A stretch of DNA of 64,000 bases. Source: Desulfosudis oleivorans. Its GTDB lineage: Bacteria > Desulfobacterota > Desulfobacteria > Desulfobacterales > SURF-7. The position numbers and the translations under genes were made by a program. The stretch spans positions 80,762 to 144,761 of the forward strand of contig DYJD01000017.1 of NCBI GenBank assembly GCA_020723325.1, written 5' to 3'. The notes under the pieces are model-generated. The model made no database searches. It was not told where the DNA came from and saw only the letters and a program-made list of their open reading frames with translations. Each line of letters begins with the position of its first letter. The stretch's first letter is position 1. This document shows positions 1-7,737 of the stretch, one piece after another.

Positions 1-639
1 CGGGCCGCAGCCGGCCGGGCCGCGCGGGAGTTAAACGCCGTTACAATAGCCCTGGACAAGCTGAAAATCCGGGCTCCGTTCACAGGAGTCGTTACCCGTA
101 AAAACATCAGCATCGGCGAGTGGGCCGCGCCCGGGGCCGCGCTTTTTTCCATGTCCAAGGAGCATCTGCGGGAAATCGAGGTCATGGTGGATGAATCCGA
201 TGCCGGGGTGGTAAAAGCAGGACAACAGGTGGAATTGACCAGTGACGCCTTTCCCGGTCGACACTGGCAGGAAGTAGTAAAAGAAGTAGCCCCGGCCGTG
301 CGCAAAGAAGGCAGCGCCAATTCCATCAAGGTGCGCCTGAGCTATGGGGCCGCGACCCCGGAACTGAAGCTGGGACAGCAGGTGGATACCAAAATCCGCA
401 TCGCTCATCGGTCGGATGCTTTAAAAGTTCCCTTCAATACTATCATCAACCAGGACGGCAAAACCTTTGTGGCCATTGTCCGGGAATCCACCGTCCGGTT
501 CACTCCGGTGATAACCGGTATCGAAGATGCGGTGGCAGTGGAAATCGTGCAGGGTCTTTCCGCCGGACAAGCAATCATTCAACCCGAAGGCAAGCTCCTG
601 AAGGAAGGTGAAAGGGTGAAAACCATCATCCGGGAGTAG
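1..639 (+). CDS. HlyD/MacA-family periplasmic adaptor, 5' partial
   Basis: The reading frame is open from base 1 and stops at 637-639, so the gene begins upstream of the window. The visible 212 residues start in the coiled-coil/lipoyl hairpin and include the lipoyl half-motif APFTGVVTRKNISIGEW (about residues 25-41), followed by beta-barrel and membrane-proximal domains typical of membrane fusion proteins. Such adaptors join an inner-membrane pump to a TolC channel across the periplasm. The ABC ATPase starts 8 bp downstream, followed by permease and TolC genes, which supports a MacAB-TolC-like exporter. The internal ATG at 151 is not the true start, because homologous sequence continues upstream of it in frame. 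Confidence 0.9.
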   Translation, partial: RAAAGRAARELNAVTIALDKLKIRAPFTGVVTRKNISIGEWAAPGAALFSMSKEHLREIEVMVDESDAGVVKAGQQVELTSDAFPGRHWQEVVKEVAPAVRKEGSANSIKVRLSYGAATPELKLGQQVDTKIRIAHRSDALKVPFNTIINQDGKTFVAIVRESTVRFTPVITGIEDAVAVEIVQGLSAGQAIIQPEGKLLKEGERVKTIIRE

Positions 640-647
640 GCACGAGC

Positions 648-1325
648 ATGATCCGTCTGCAGGACATCCGCAAAAGCTACCGGCTGGGAGAAGTCGATCT
701 ACCGGTTCTGAAAGGCATCACCCTTACAATCAAGGCCGGTGAATTTGTGGCTATCATGGGGCCTTCCGGCTCGGGCAAATCAACCCTTTTGAATATCATC
801 GGCTGCCTGGATACGGCCGAATCCGGAACCTATCATCTCAACGGCGTTTCCGTGGCAGGGGCTCCGGACGGCGAGCTGGCTTTCATCCGCAACAGCCGGA
901 TCGGTTTTATCTTTCAGCTTTTTAATCTGATTCCGCGCATCAATGCCCAAAGAAACGTGCAGCTTCCCCTGCTCTATGCCGGTGTTCCGCGCCGGGAGCG
1001 CAAGCGCATGGCCCTTGCGGCCCTGGCCGGTGTCGGCCTTGAAGACCGGGCCGACCACTCTTCCGCCCAGTTGTCCGGCGGCCAGCAGCAGCGGGTGGCC
1101 ATTGCCCGGGCCCTGGTCAACCGGCCGGACATATTGATCGCCGATGAGCCCACCGGCAGCCTTGATTCCATGGCCGGTAAAGAGATCATGGGCATTTTTG
1201 CCGGGCTCCATGCCCAGGGCAAAACCATCGTCATCGTCACCCATGAGGAGGATATTGCCGCCTTTGCCAAAAGGATCATCAGGCTGCGGGACGGGTTGAT
1301 CGAAAAAGACGAGGTCCGGTCATGA
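648..1325 (+). CDS. MacB-type ABC transporter ATP-binding protein
   Basis: 225 residues, the normal length for a LolD/MacB-class ATPase. Walker A GPSGSGKST is at residues 38-46, the signature LSGGQQQR at 142-149, Walker B ILIADE at 162-167 followed by PTGSLD, and the H-loop His near 199. It energises the permease encoded next, with which it overlaps by 4 bp (ATGA), showing translational coupling. The Q-rich signature and PTGSLD box are characteristic of the MacB/LolD/FtsE group that drives mechanotransmission rather than direct transport. The substrate cannot be read from the sequence; macrolides, lipopeptides, siderophores or lipoproteins are all known for the family. Confidence 0.93.
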   Translation: MIRLQDIRKSYRLGEVDLPVLKGITLTIKAGEFVAIMGPSGSGKSTLLNIIGCLDTAESGTYHLNGVSVAGAPDGELAFIRNSRIGFIFQLFNLIPRINAQRNVQLPLLYAGVPRRERKRMALAALAGVGLEDRADHSSAQLSGGQQQRVAIARALVNRPDILIADEPTGSLDSMAGKEIMGIFAGLHAQGKTIVIVTHEEDIAAFAKRIIRLRDGLIEKDEVRS

Positions 1326-2578
1326 AAAAAAAATGGACCCTGCTTTTCCTGGTGGACATCATCCTGGAATCCCTCCTGGCCTTGCGGGACAACCGCCTTA
1401 GGACCATCCTGAGCATCCTCGGCATCACCGTGGGCATCGCCGCGGTCATGACCGTGGGCACGGTGAGCAAGGGCGGGCATTATATCATTTTTTCCGAGCT
1501 GGAAACCTTCGGCCTCAAGTCGGTTTGGGTCTTTCGGGACTTCACCGACAAGGACCCCCATCGCTCCATCCGCACCGGTACCGGCATTGAAACCGCGGAC
1601 TATGAGGAAATCCGTGCTGCCAAACTTCCGGCTGTGCGCCTGATCAGCCCCATAGTCAACCAGAAGCGGGAAAAAATCCTGGTTCGCAACGCCAATAAAT
1701 ACGCCAATGCCAGGATCAGCGGGGTGGACACGGAATTTCTCGAAATCTGCAACGACTCCATTATGTACGGAAGGCCTTTGCGGGAAGAGGATATCAGCCG
1801 CAACCGGCCCGCGGCCGTCATCGGTACGGAAGTCCAGGCAGACCTGTTCGGCCCTTTAAGCAATCCCGTGGGCCGGGACATTCGCATCGGCGAGCGCAAG
1901 TTCACCGTTGTCGGTGTCCTGGCCGCCAAAAGCCGGGATTTCCTGGCCAGTATCGGCTCCTCCGGCGGGCAAAACGCCAACAATCGCATCCTCATTCCTT
2001 ACACTCTGTTCCAGCAAATGCTGGGCACCAAGGAGATCGATGTGTTTCAGGCCGAAACCGTTTCCCTGCCCCAGGCCGATGCCGCCGTCTTCCAGATCAA
2101 GGGCATCCTGAAACGCCGTCATGGGGAGCGCTTCACTTACAAGTCCGAAACCATGGCCCAATATATCAAGACCGCGGACAACATCCTCCGCTGGGTGACT
2201 CTTATCGGTGTGGTGGCAGCCTCGGTCTCCCTGTTTGTGGGCGGCATGGGCATCATGAACATCATGAGCACTTCCGTCTTGGAGCGCACCCGGGAAATCG
2301 GCGTGCGCAAGGCCATCGGCGCCGGAAAACGCGAAATTTTGTTCCAGTTTCTGATGGAGGCCATCCTGATCAGCTCCATCGGCGGCATTCTCGGTCTAAT
2401 CCTGGGAATCGGCGCCGGTTATGCCTTGATCCTGTTCACCGGCATCCCCCTTGCGCCTCCCTGGCCCATGGTGATCATTTCCATGGCGGTCTCCATTGCC
2501 GTGGGTTTGATTTCCGGCTATTATCCGGCCCACCGGGCTGCCAACCTGAAACCAGTGGAGGCTTTGCGCTTTGAATAA
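1322..2578 (+). CDS. MacB-family ABC transporter permease (FtsX fold)
   Basis: 418 residues. An N-terminal transmembrane helix (about residues 25-50, after the NRLRTILSILGI motif typical of MacB/LolC) is followed by a periplasmic MacB_PCD-like domain of about 230 residues. Three C-terminal FtsX helices follow, around residues 290-315, 335-365 and 380-405, with the conserved cytoplasmic ERTREIGVRKAIGA segment between the first two. The C-terminal ALRFE is the usual ending of this family. Unlike classical MacB the ATPase is a separate upstream gene. It overlaps the ATPase by 4 bp and the TolC gene by 8 bp, so all four genes form one operon. Confidence 0.92.
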   Translation: MKKKWTLLFLVDIILESLLALRDNRLRTILSILGITVGIAAVMTVGTVSKGGHYIIFSELETFGLKSVWVFRDFTDKDPHRSIRTGTGIETADYEEIRAAKLPAVRLISPIVNQKREKILVRNANKYANARISGVDTEFLEICNDSIMYGRPLREEDISRNRPAAVIGTEVQADLFGPLSNPVGRDIRIGERKFTVVGVLAAKSRDFLASIGSSGGQNANNRILIPYTLFQQMLGTKEIDVFQAETVSLPQADAAVFQIKGILKRRHGERFTYKSETMAQYIKTADNILRWVTLIGVVAASVSLFVGGMGIMNIMSTSVLERTREIGVRKAIGAGKREILFQFLMEAILISSIGGILGLILGIGAGYALILFTGIPLAPPWPMVIISMAVSIAVGLISGYYPAHRAANLKPVEALRFE

Positions 2579-3935
2579 GACTGTTCCCCGGCTAATCTGG
2601 CTTTTGATCCTCATGATCCTTGCGGTGCCCATCAAGGCCGCGGAAGTCCGGCCGGCGATTCCCACCAGCCTTTCGGAAGCAATGCGTATGGCTGTCCTGA
2701 AAAGACCGGAACTTCGCATGGAACTTGCCCAGGAAGCAATGGCCCGCTCCAGAATCAAGGAAGCCCGGGGCAATTTCCTGCCGACCCTGGATTTGACCGC
2801 TTCCCATTATTATTTAGACAATTTCGATGACTTCACCGGCATCAAGATCACTTCCCAGATCGCCGGCCAGAATGTGCTGGTGGATATTGAAAAAGAGCTG
2901 CCCCAGTACCAGCTCAACAGTGAACTTAGCCTGGTTTACAATCTCTATGCCGGCGGCCGGGATCAAGCCCTGCTCCGGGAGGCCCAAAGCCGTCTTGCCT
3001 CCAACCATTTTCAGGAAGCAAGCACCTTGCGCAAAATCCGCCTGGAGGTGACCAAGGCCTACTGGGAACTGAAAAAATCCCAAATGGAATTTGCCATGGC
3101 CAAACGTGAGCTGGCCCTGGTGCGGCTGGAAGTCAAGGTGGCCGCAACCCGCCATGGTTACCAGCGCATGTCGGATGTGGAATATGCTGCCGTGAAACTG
3201 AAAAACCGTGAAAAAGAGATGTCGCTCAGAATCGCGGATCGCAATTGCCTCAGGGCTTATGGAACTTATCAGCACGTCCTTGACCTGCCGGAAGATATTC
3301 CGGCAACCTCCGCTGAATCGATCCCGGAACTGCTGGATGATCCTGGCGAAGAAATACCGGCGGCAGAAGAATCACCCCATCCGGACATTCAGAAACTCAA
3401 CAGTGAGATCCGCTCCGCTGATCACCGGGCGGCCATGGCCAGATCCCTGCACTTCCCTTCTGTGGATCTGTTCGCCAAATACTCCCTGGTGGGTCGTGAT
3501 GCGAATTCCTATTGGGATTCATGGCAGGATGCCCACTCGGATTTTTATATGGTCGGCCTCAAGGTGACCACCAATCTTTTTAACGGATTCCGCACCCAGG
3601 AGCGTATCCATCAAGCCGAGGAAGAGGTTCGCCTCCGCAAGCTGCAATTGCATCAAAAAAATCGTGAACTGGCCGAAGCCGAGCGCAGCCGCAAAACCGC
3701 CCTGGAAACCACCCTGGACCGCCTGGAATTGGCCATGGAACGCCAAAAACTGGAGGAAAGTGAGGAAAGATCCGCCCGCTCCCAACTGGAATCCGGCCGC
3801 CTCTCGGAACTCGAATACCGCCAAAAAGCCGTGGAATTGGAAAATGCCGGCGATCACGTAATGCTGGCCCGCATCGATGCGGCCCTGGCCAGGGCCGCCC
3901 TACAATGGATGGTCATCGACGCTCCCCAGCAATAA
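2571..3935 (+). CDS. TolC-family outer membrane efflux protein
   Basis: 454 residues beginning at a TTG that overlaps the permease stop; a GGAGG about 9 bp upstream supports this start. Residues 1-23 form a signal peptide ending near IKAA. The rest is the two-fold TolC/OEP pattern: long amphipathic coiled-coil helices rich in Glu, Arg and Leu, and short beta segments such as YNLYAGGRDQALLREA and TNLFNGFRTQERIHQAEEE, the latter being the hallmark second-repeat motif. It would be the trimeric outer membrane exit duct of the efflux system encoded upstream. Its 3' two thirds are duplicated at 5842-6783. Confidence 0.92.
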   Translation: MNKTVPRLIWLLILMILAVPIKAAEVRPAIPTSLSEAMRMAVLKRPELRMELAQEAMARSRIKEARGNFLPTLDLTASHYYLDNFDDFTGIKITSQIAGQNVLVDIEKELPQYQLNSELSLVYNLYAGGRDQALLREAQSRLASNHFQEASTLRKIRLEVTKAYWELKKSQMEFAMAKRELALVRLEVKVAATRHGYQRMSDVEYAAVKLKNREKEMSLRIADRNCLRAYGTYQHVLDLPEDIPATSAESIPELLDDPGEEIPAAEESPHPDIQKLNSEIRSADHRAAMARSLHFPSVDLFAKYSLVGRDANSYWDSWQDAHSDFYMVGLKVTTNLFNGFRTQERIHQAEEEVRLRKLQLHQKNRELAEAERSRKTALETTLDRLELAMERQKLEESEERSARSQLESGRLSELEYRQKAVELENAGDHVMLARIDAALARAALQWMVIDAPQQ

Positions 3936-3979
3936 AAAATATGATGTGTGGAATTACAGCATTGCTCCATGAAGTATGA

Positions 3980-4114
3980 ATTGTAAAATCAAATGCGATT
4001 GCCCTGAGCAGCAATTACGATAAAACCGACAAGGCGACCCAGATGTTCTTTGCCGAAACCCAAAACAAGCTGCTTTATGCCGTCACCGGAAAAACCGCCG
4101 CCGAAATTATATGA
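3980..4114 (+). pseudogene. RhuM-family protein remnant
   Basis: In the gap between the TolC and Fic genes a short frame ending in TGA at 4112-4114 reads as a fragment containing FFAETQNKLLYAVTGKTAAE. This resembles the conserved block of RhuM-family (virulence protein RhuM) sequences, in which FFAxVQNKLHxAxTGxTAAE is typical. No start codon or further domain is present, so it is a decayed scrap. RhuM genes are often accessory and found near Fic or restriction genes, which fits this neighbourhood. The assignment rests on one motif recalled from memory. Confidence 0.55.
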
Positions 4115-4190
4115 TTGATATTCTCCTACAAGCCGCCCAGAAATCAAAACGATACTGTCTCCCGCAATTAAGCATTGATTCTTTTGTGTT

Positions 4191-4222
4191 TTTATGGGTA
4201 CTTTTGGGTATATTTATGGGTA
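4191..4222 (+). promoter_or_regulatory. Triple TTTATGGGTA-like iterons upstream of fic
   Basis: Three near-identical 10-mers in direct orientation lie at 4191-4200 (TTTATGGGTA), 4201-4210 (CTTTTGGGTA) and 4213-4222 (TTTATGGGTA), ending 15 bp before the chosen fic start. Direct repeats at this spot suggest an operator. A natural candidate ligand is the winged-helix domain at the C-terminus of the Fic protein itself, but that is inference. Confidence 0.45.
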
Positions 4223-4237
4223 TCGAGAGGACCAAAA

Positions 4238-5284
4238 ATGAAAGAACCGGTTATAAATATTACGAATGAGATGTTGCGGCTGATTGCCGAAATCGATGAG
4301 TTCAAGGGAGAATGGAAGGCGGTGGGCAACCTGGCGCCTGACCGGTTGGATGCCCTGAAGAAGATTGCAACCATTGAGTCGGTGGGCTCCTCCACCCGGA
4401 TCGAGGGCGTCAAATTCACCGACCAGGAGGTCAAGGCCCTTCTGGCCGGGCTCGACATCGGCTCTTTTCGTTCGCGGGATGAGGAAGAGGTGGCCGGATA
4501 TGCCGAGGCGATGAACCTGATCTTTGAATCCCATGAGGAAATCCCGATTACGGAAAACCATATCAAGCAACTGCATCGTATTCTTCTTAAGTTCAGTTCA
4601 AAAGATGTCCGGCACCGGGGGGAATACAAAAAATTGCCGAACCATGTGGAGGCGTTTGATCAGAACGGTAAAAGCCTGGGGGTTATTTTTGAAACGGCTT
4701 CACCATTTGACGCACCGGCGAGAATGGAAGCGCTGGTGAACTGGACCCAACGCCATCTTGAAACCGGTGAGCTGCATCCGCTGTTGGTGATTGCGGTTTT
4801 TGTCGTGCATTTCCTTGCGATCCATCCGTTTCAGGACGGTAACGGCAGGCTTTCGCGGATATTGACCACGCTTCTGTTGCTGCAAAGCGGTTATGCGTAT
4901 GTGCCTTACAGTTCCCTTGAAAGCATCATTGAGCAGAACAAGGAAGGGTATTATCTGGCGTTACGGAAAGCCCAGCGTTCGCTTGATGCGGATCTTTACG
5001 CTTGGTTGCTGTTTCTGCTCACCTGTTTGAAAAAGCAGAAAGACAATTTAAGCCGGAAGATTGAGCAGGAACGCTTGATGCAACGGCTTCCGGACTTGTC
5101 GGCCAGGATATTGGAGATCGTGAAGGAGCATGGCCAAGTCACGATATCTGAGATTTACGCCATCAGCCGTGCCAACCGGAACACGATCAAGGTCAGATTG
5201 CGTGAACTGGTGGCGGAAGGATATCTACTGAAACAGGGCCAGGGGAAAGGAACGCGCTATTCTCTTGGGAAGCGTCCTTTTTAA
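4238..5284 (+). CDS. Fic family protein with C-terminal winged helix
   Basis: 348 residues. The start at 4238 is chosen over the upstream ATG at 4175 because GAGAGG precedes it and the earlier codons encode a low-quality stretch translated from the iterons. An N-terminal helical domain carries the inhibitory motif S-T-R-I-E-G at residues 52-57 ([S/T]xxxE[G/N], class II Fic). The catalytic Fic motif HPFQDGNGRLSR is at 196-207 with all key residues (His, Asp, Asn, Arg) present. The C-terminus (about 285-348) is a predicted winged helix-turn-helix. Such proteins transfer AMP from ATP to hydroxyl side chains; the targets are unknown. It sits alone in a rearranged segment and ends before a strong hairpin. 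Confidence 0.92.
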   Translation: MKEPVINITNEMLRLIAEIDEFKGEWKAVGNLAPDRLDALKKIATIESVGSSTRIEGVKFTDQEVKALLAGLDIGSFRSRDEEEVAGYAEAMNLIFESHEEIPITENHIKQLHRILLKFSSKDVRHRGEYKKLPNHVEAFDQNGKSLGVIFETASPFDAPARMEALVNWTQRHLETGELHPLLVIAVFVVHFLAIHPFQDGNGRLSRILTTLLLLQSGYAYVPYSSLESIIEQNKEGYYLALRKAQRSLDADLYAWLLFLLTCLKKQKDNLSRKIEQERLMQRLPDLSARILEIVKEHGQVTISEIYAISRANRNTIKVRLRELVAEGYLLKQGQGKGTRYSLGKRPF

Positions 5285-5337
5285 ACGCCGGTTCGTTTGC
5301 AGCCGTAGGATTATAGTGTTACAAGGTAACAAAATTA

Positions 5338-5369
5338 AAACAGCCGGGGAGAGAGTCCTCCGGCTGTTT
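5338..5369 (+). terminator. Hairpin terminator after fic
   Basis: AAACAGCCGG at 5338-5347 pairs perfectly with CCGGCTGTTT at 5360-5369 around a 12-nt loop, about 54 bp after the fic stop. The T tract after the stem is short and interrupted, so termination may be moderate. Confidence 0.6.
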
Positions 5370-5437
5370 GATTGCTTGGATTTTGGATTCAATTTTAATG
5401 ACTACTTCCTCACCCTGCCCACCCTTGAATGAGGAAG

Positions 5438-5575
5438 CCGCCCGTTATGCTGCTTGCGGTCTCTTATATAATCCGAGGGGTATTACGGGACATTGCATCA
5501 GGTATATTCTTTTTGATGTGGCAACATCCCGTAATTCGGATTCATGTAATCGCAAGCAAGTATCACGCCGGGCGG
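5438..5575. repeat. 138-bp imperfect palindrome
   Basis: The arm starting CCGCCCG at 5438 and running to about 5496 is the imperfect reverse complement of 5521-5575, which ends GGGCGG. Well matched blocks are CCGCCCG, GCTTGCG, AATCCGA and TTACGGGA, around a 24-bp AT-rich centre. No ORF of quality exists here. The form is that of a MITE or structured non-coding element; it shows no recognisable attC core sites. The remainder of 5370-5690 holds nothing convincing except a small GTGCCG/CGGCAC hairpin near 5622-5653. Confidence 0.5.
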
Positions 5576-5690
5576 GGCCTCACTTGCCGTAAGCGGCTGT
5601 CTGATTTTATCAACCGGCTTCGCCGTGCCGCACGCGGCAGGCTCGGCACAAGGCACTCGTCGGTAATGTTCGCTATTGACCCATTATTCC

Positions 5691-5819
5691 TTTGCAGGGC
5701 AAAATGCTTAAAAGCCGTTTTTCGGCCCCAAAAAGATAGTTATAAGACCTAAAAACGGTCTTGTTTTGAGGTCAAATCCTTGACTGGCATGCATTCAGCT
5801 TGGTCCGACCCAATGCCCG
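5691..5819. repeat. 129-bp direct repeat, copy 1
   Basis: Bases 5691-5819 match 6802-6930 nearly base for base, with only a few substitutions and single-base indels. Inside the unit, AAGCCGTTTTT and AAAAACGGTCTT form an imperfect hairpin. The two copies bracket the truncated TolC gene, as expected if a segment was duplicated or inserted together with its flanks. Confidence 0.75.
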
Positions 5820-5841
5820 CAATGCCCCAATGCCCAACCAT

Positions 5842-6783
5842 CTTGCATCCAACCATTTCCAGGAAGCAAGCACCTTGCGCAAAATCCGCCTGGAGGTGAC
5901 CAAGGCCTACTGGGAACTGAAAAAATCCCAAGTGGAATTGGCCATGGCCAAACGGGAGCTGGCCCTGGTCCGTCTGGAACTCACGGTGGCCGCAACCCGC
6001 CATGGTTTCCAGCGCATGTCGGATGTGGAATATGCTGCCGTGAAACTGAAAAGCCGTGAAAAAGAAATGTCGCTCAGAATCGCGGATCGCAATTGCCTCA
6101 GGGCTTATGGAACTTATCTGCACGTTCTTGACCTGCCGGAAGATATTCCGGCGACATCCGCTGAATCGATCCCGGAACTGCTGGATGATCCTCGCGAAGA
6201 AAAAATGGCGGCAGAAGAATCACCCCATCCGGACATTCAGAAACTCAACAGTGAGATCCGATCCGCCGATTACCATGCGGCCATGGCCAGATCCCTGCAC
6301 TTCCCTTCTGTGGATCTGTTCGCCAAATATTCCCTGGTGGGTCGTGATGTGAATTCCTATTGGGATTCATGGCAGGATGCCCACTCGGATTTTTATATGG
6401 TCGGCCTCAAGGTGACCACCAATCTTTTTAACGGATTCCGCACCCAGGAGCGTATCCATCAAGCCGAGGAAGAGGTTCGCCTCCGCAAGCTGCAATTGCA
6501 TCAAAAAAATCGTGAACTGGCCGAAGCCGAGCGCAGCCGCAAAACCGCCCTGGAAACCACCCTGGACCGCCTGGAATTGGCCATGGAACGCCAAAAACTG
6601 GAGGAAAGTGAGGAAAGATCCGCCCGCTCCCAACTGGAATCCGGCCGCCTCTCGGAACTAGAATACCGCCAAAAAGCCGTGGAATTGGAAAATGCCGGCG
6701 ATTGCGTAATGCTGGCCCGCATCGATGCGGCCCTGGCCAGGGCCGCCCTCAAATGGATGGTCATCGACGCTCCCCAGCAATAA
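5842..6783 (+). pseudogene. 5'-truncated duplicate of the TolC-family gene
   Basis: This stretch repeats bases 2994-3935 with only scattered differences, covering residues 142-454 of the intact TolC protein without frameshift or premature stop. It lacks the signal peptide and the whole first half of the barrel and coiled coil, and has no plausible start; the in-frame TTG at 5800 would add unrelated residues. The retained low divergence suggests a recent duplication, or gene conversion between the copies. It cannot make a working outer membrane channel. The downstream sequence differs from that after copy 1, so the Fic segment may have been inserted when the region was duplicated. Confidence 0.85.
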
Positions 6784-6801
6784 AGGATATAGGACCCTTT
6801 C

Positions 6802-6930
6802 TTTGCAAGGGCAAAATGCTTAAAAGCCGTTTTTAGGCCACAAAAAGATAGTTATAAGACCTAAAAACGGTCTTGTTTTGAGGTCAAATCCTTGACTGAC
6901 ATGCATTCAGTTGGCCCAACCCAATGCCCA
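6802..6930. repeat. 129-bp direct repeat, copy 2
   Basis: Second copy of the repeat at 5691-5819, starting 18 bp after the stop of the truncated TolC copy. The same internal hairpin (AAGCCGTTTTT with AAAAACGGTCTT) is present and is slightly better paired here. Confidence 0.75.
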
Positions 6931-7112
6931 AGGCAAAAAAAATGATACGGTCAGATTCAATTTGGCAGCCTAATTTTCAAAGAGCGAAACTGTTACAATC
7001 TCCTTTATTTTTGATCAGGGCAGCCGCTGATGGAATCTTTATGTGATCACGATTCAGCCTATTTCTATAAGCCAATAGGTTCCATTGTGCCATGTTGTCT
7101 AGTGGGGTCTCT
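6931..7112. other. Gene-free junction
   Basis: I see no gene or strong structure between the second direct repeat and the 3' end of the island's last gene. It marks the boundary between the GC-richer chromosome and the AT-richer island. Confidence 0.5.
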
Positions 7113-7736
7113 TTACTTAGCATCGTAAATGCGAAAGGCACCGCCAAAGTTCTGATACCACTCCAGATCACCTTTGGTTCCGCAACGTTCATAGGAATGA
7201 GCATAGTAAAGTGTCTCTCGTTTATCTGGTTGTCCTACTACATTCCTAGTTGAATGTATTAGCACAGCATGGCTAGGTCGAAGATGTAATGCTTCTAAGT
7301 AGGCAGGGTCTCCCCAGACACCCTCGTCATACGAAATGGGGATAATATTCTGGTACATCTCACTTAGTTCTGTCAGAACCTTTACGATCTCCGTAACCCG
7401 AACTGAGAGATTGTCTTGACATTCATTTGGTTCACTCTCTCTTTTAATAGTAATGCCGCCCTTGTGGAGGCAGTGGGATAGGAAATGAGCACAATCGCTC
7501 CACTTCCCCTTTTGAAAGTAGACGCCGCAGCTATTCATTTTTTGGCTACACCATTTTCTGGCATACCGAACGGCCTCAAGATTTCGGTATTTTATTTGCT
7601 GTCTGCCGCTGATCATTACGGTCTCAAATAGGGATTTGACCACGACTGGAACGTTTCGGTCGCCGGACAAACCGGCAAATTCCTGTCGCTTAGCGTAGTC
7701 TTCTGGGGCTATTGTTATATATTTTGTTTCAAGCAT
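7113..7736 (-). CDS. Putative Cys-His amidase-like protein (Amidase_6-like)
   Basis: 207 residues. The start at 7736 is chosen because AAGGA lies 7 bp upstream and the longer frame would overlap the giant gene by 146 bp. Residues from about 50 contain YRNLEAVRYARKWC, then SDCAHFLSHCLHKGG, which resembles the catalytic block of the putative amidase domain (DCTNFVSQxLxxGG with the nucleophile Cys). Further on, AVLIHSTRN and YYAHSYERCG supply a candidate His. No signal peptide is visible. It starts one base after the giant gene's stop, so the two are translationally coupled. A role in cell-wall or peptide cleavage, or in processing the giant protein, is possible; only the fold guess is supported. 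Confidence 0.6.
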   Translation of the reverse strand: MLETKYITIAPEDYAKRQEFAGLSGDRNVPVVVKSLFETVMISGRQQIKYRNLEAVRYARKWCSQKMNSCGVYFQKGKWSDCAHFLSHCLHKGGITIKRESEPNECQDNLSVRVTEIVKVLTELSEMYQNIIPISYDEGVWGDPAYLEALHLRPSHAVLIHSTRNVVGQPDKRETLYYAHSYERCGTKGDLEWYQNFGGAFRIYDAK

Positions 7737-7737
7737 T

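Noticed and set aside
5438..5575. Integron attC site
   Set aside because: The RYYYAAC/GTTRRRY core sites and simple-site layout are missing, and no integrase is present.
5429..5752. 107-residue frame
   Set aside because: It runs through the 138-bp palindrome and the direct repeat with no ribosome site and no motif.
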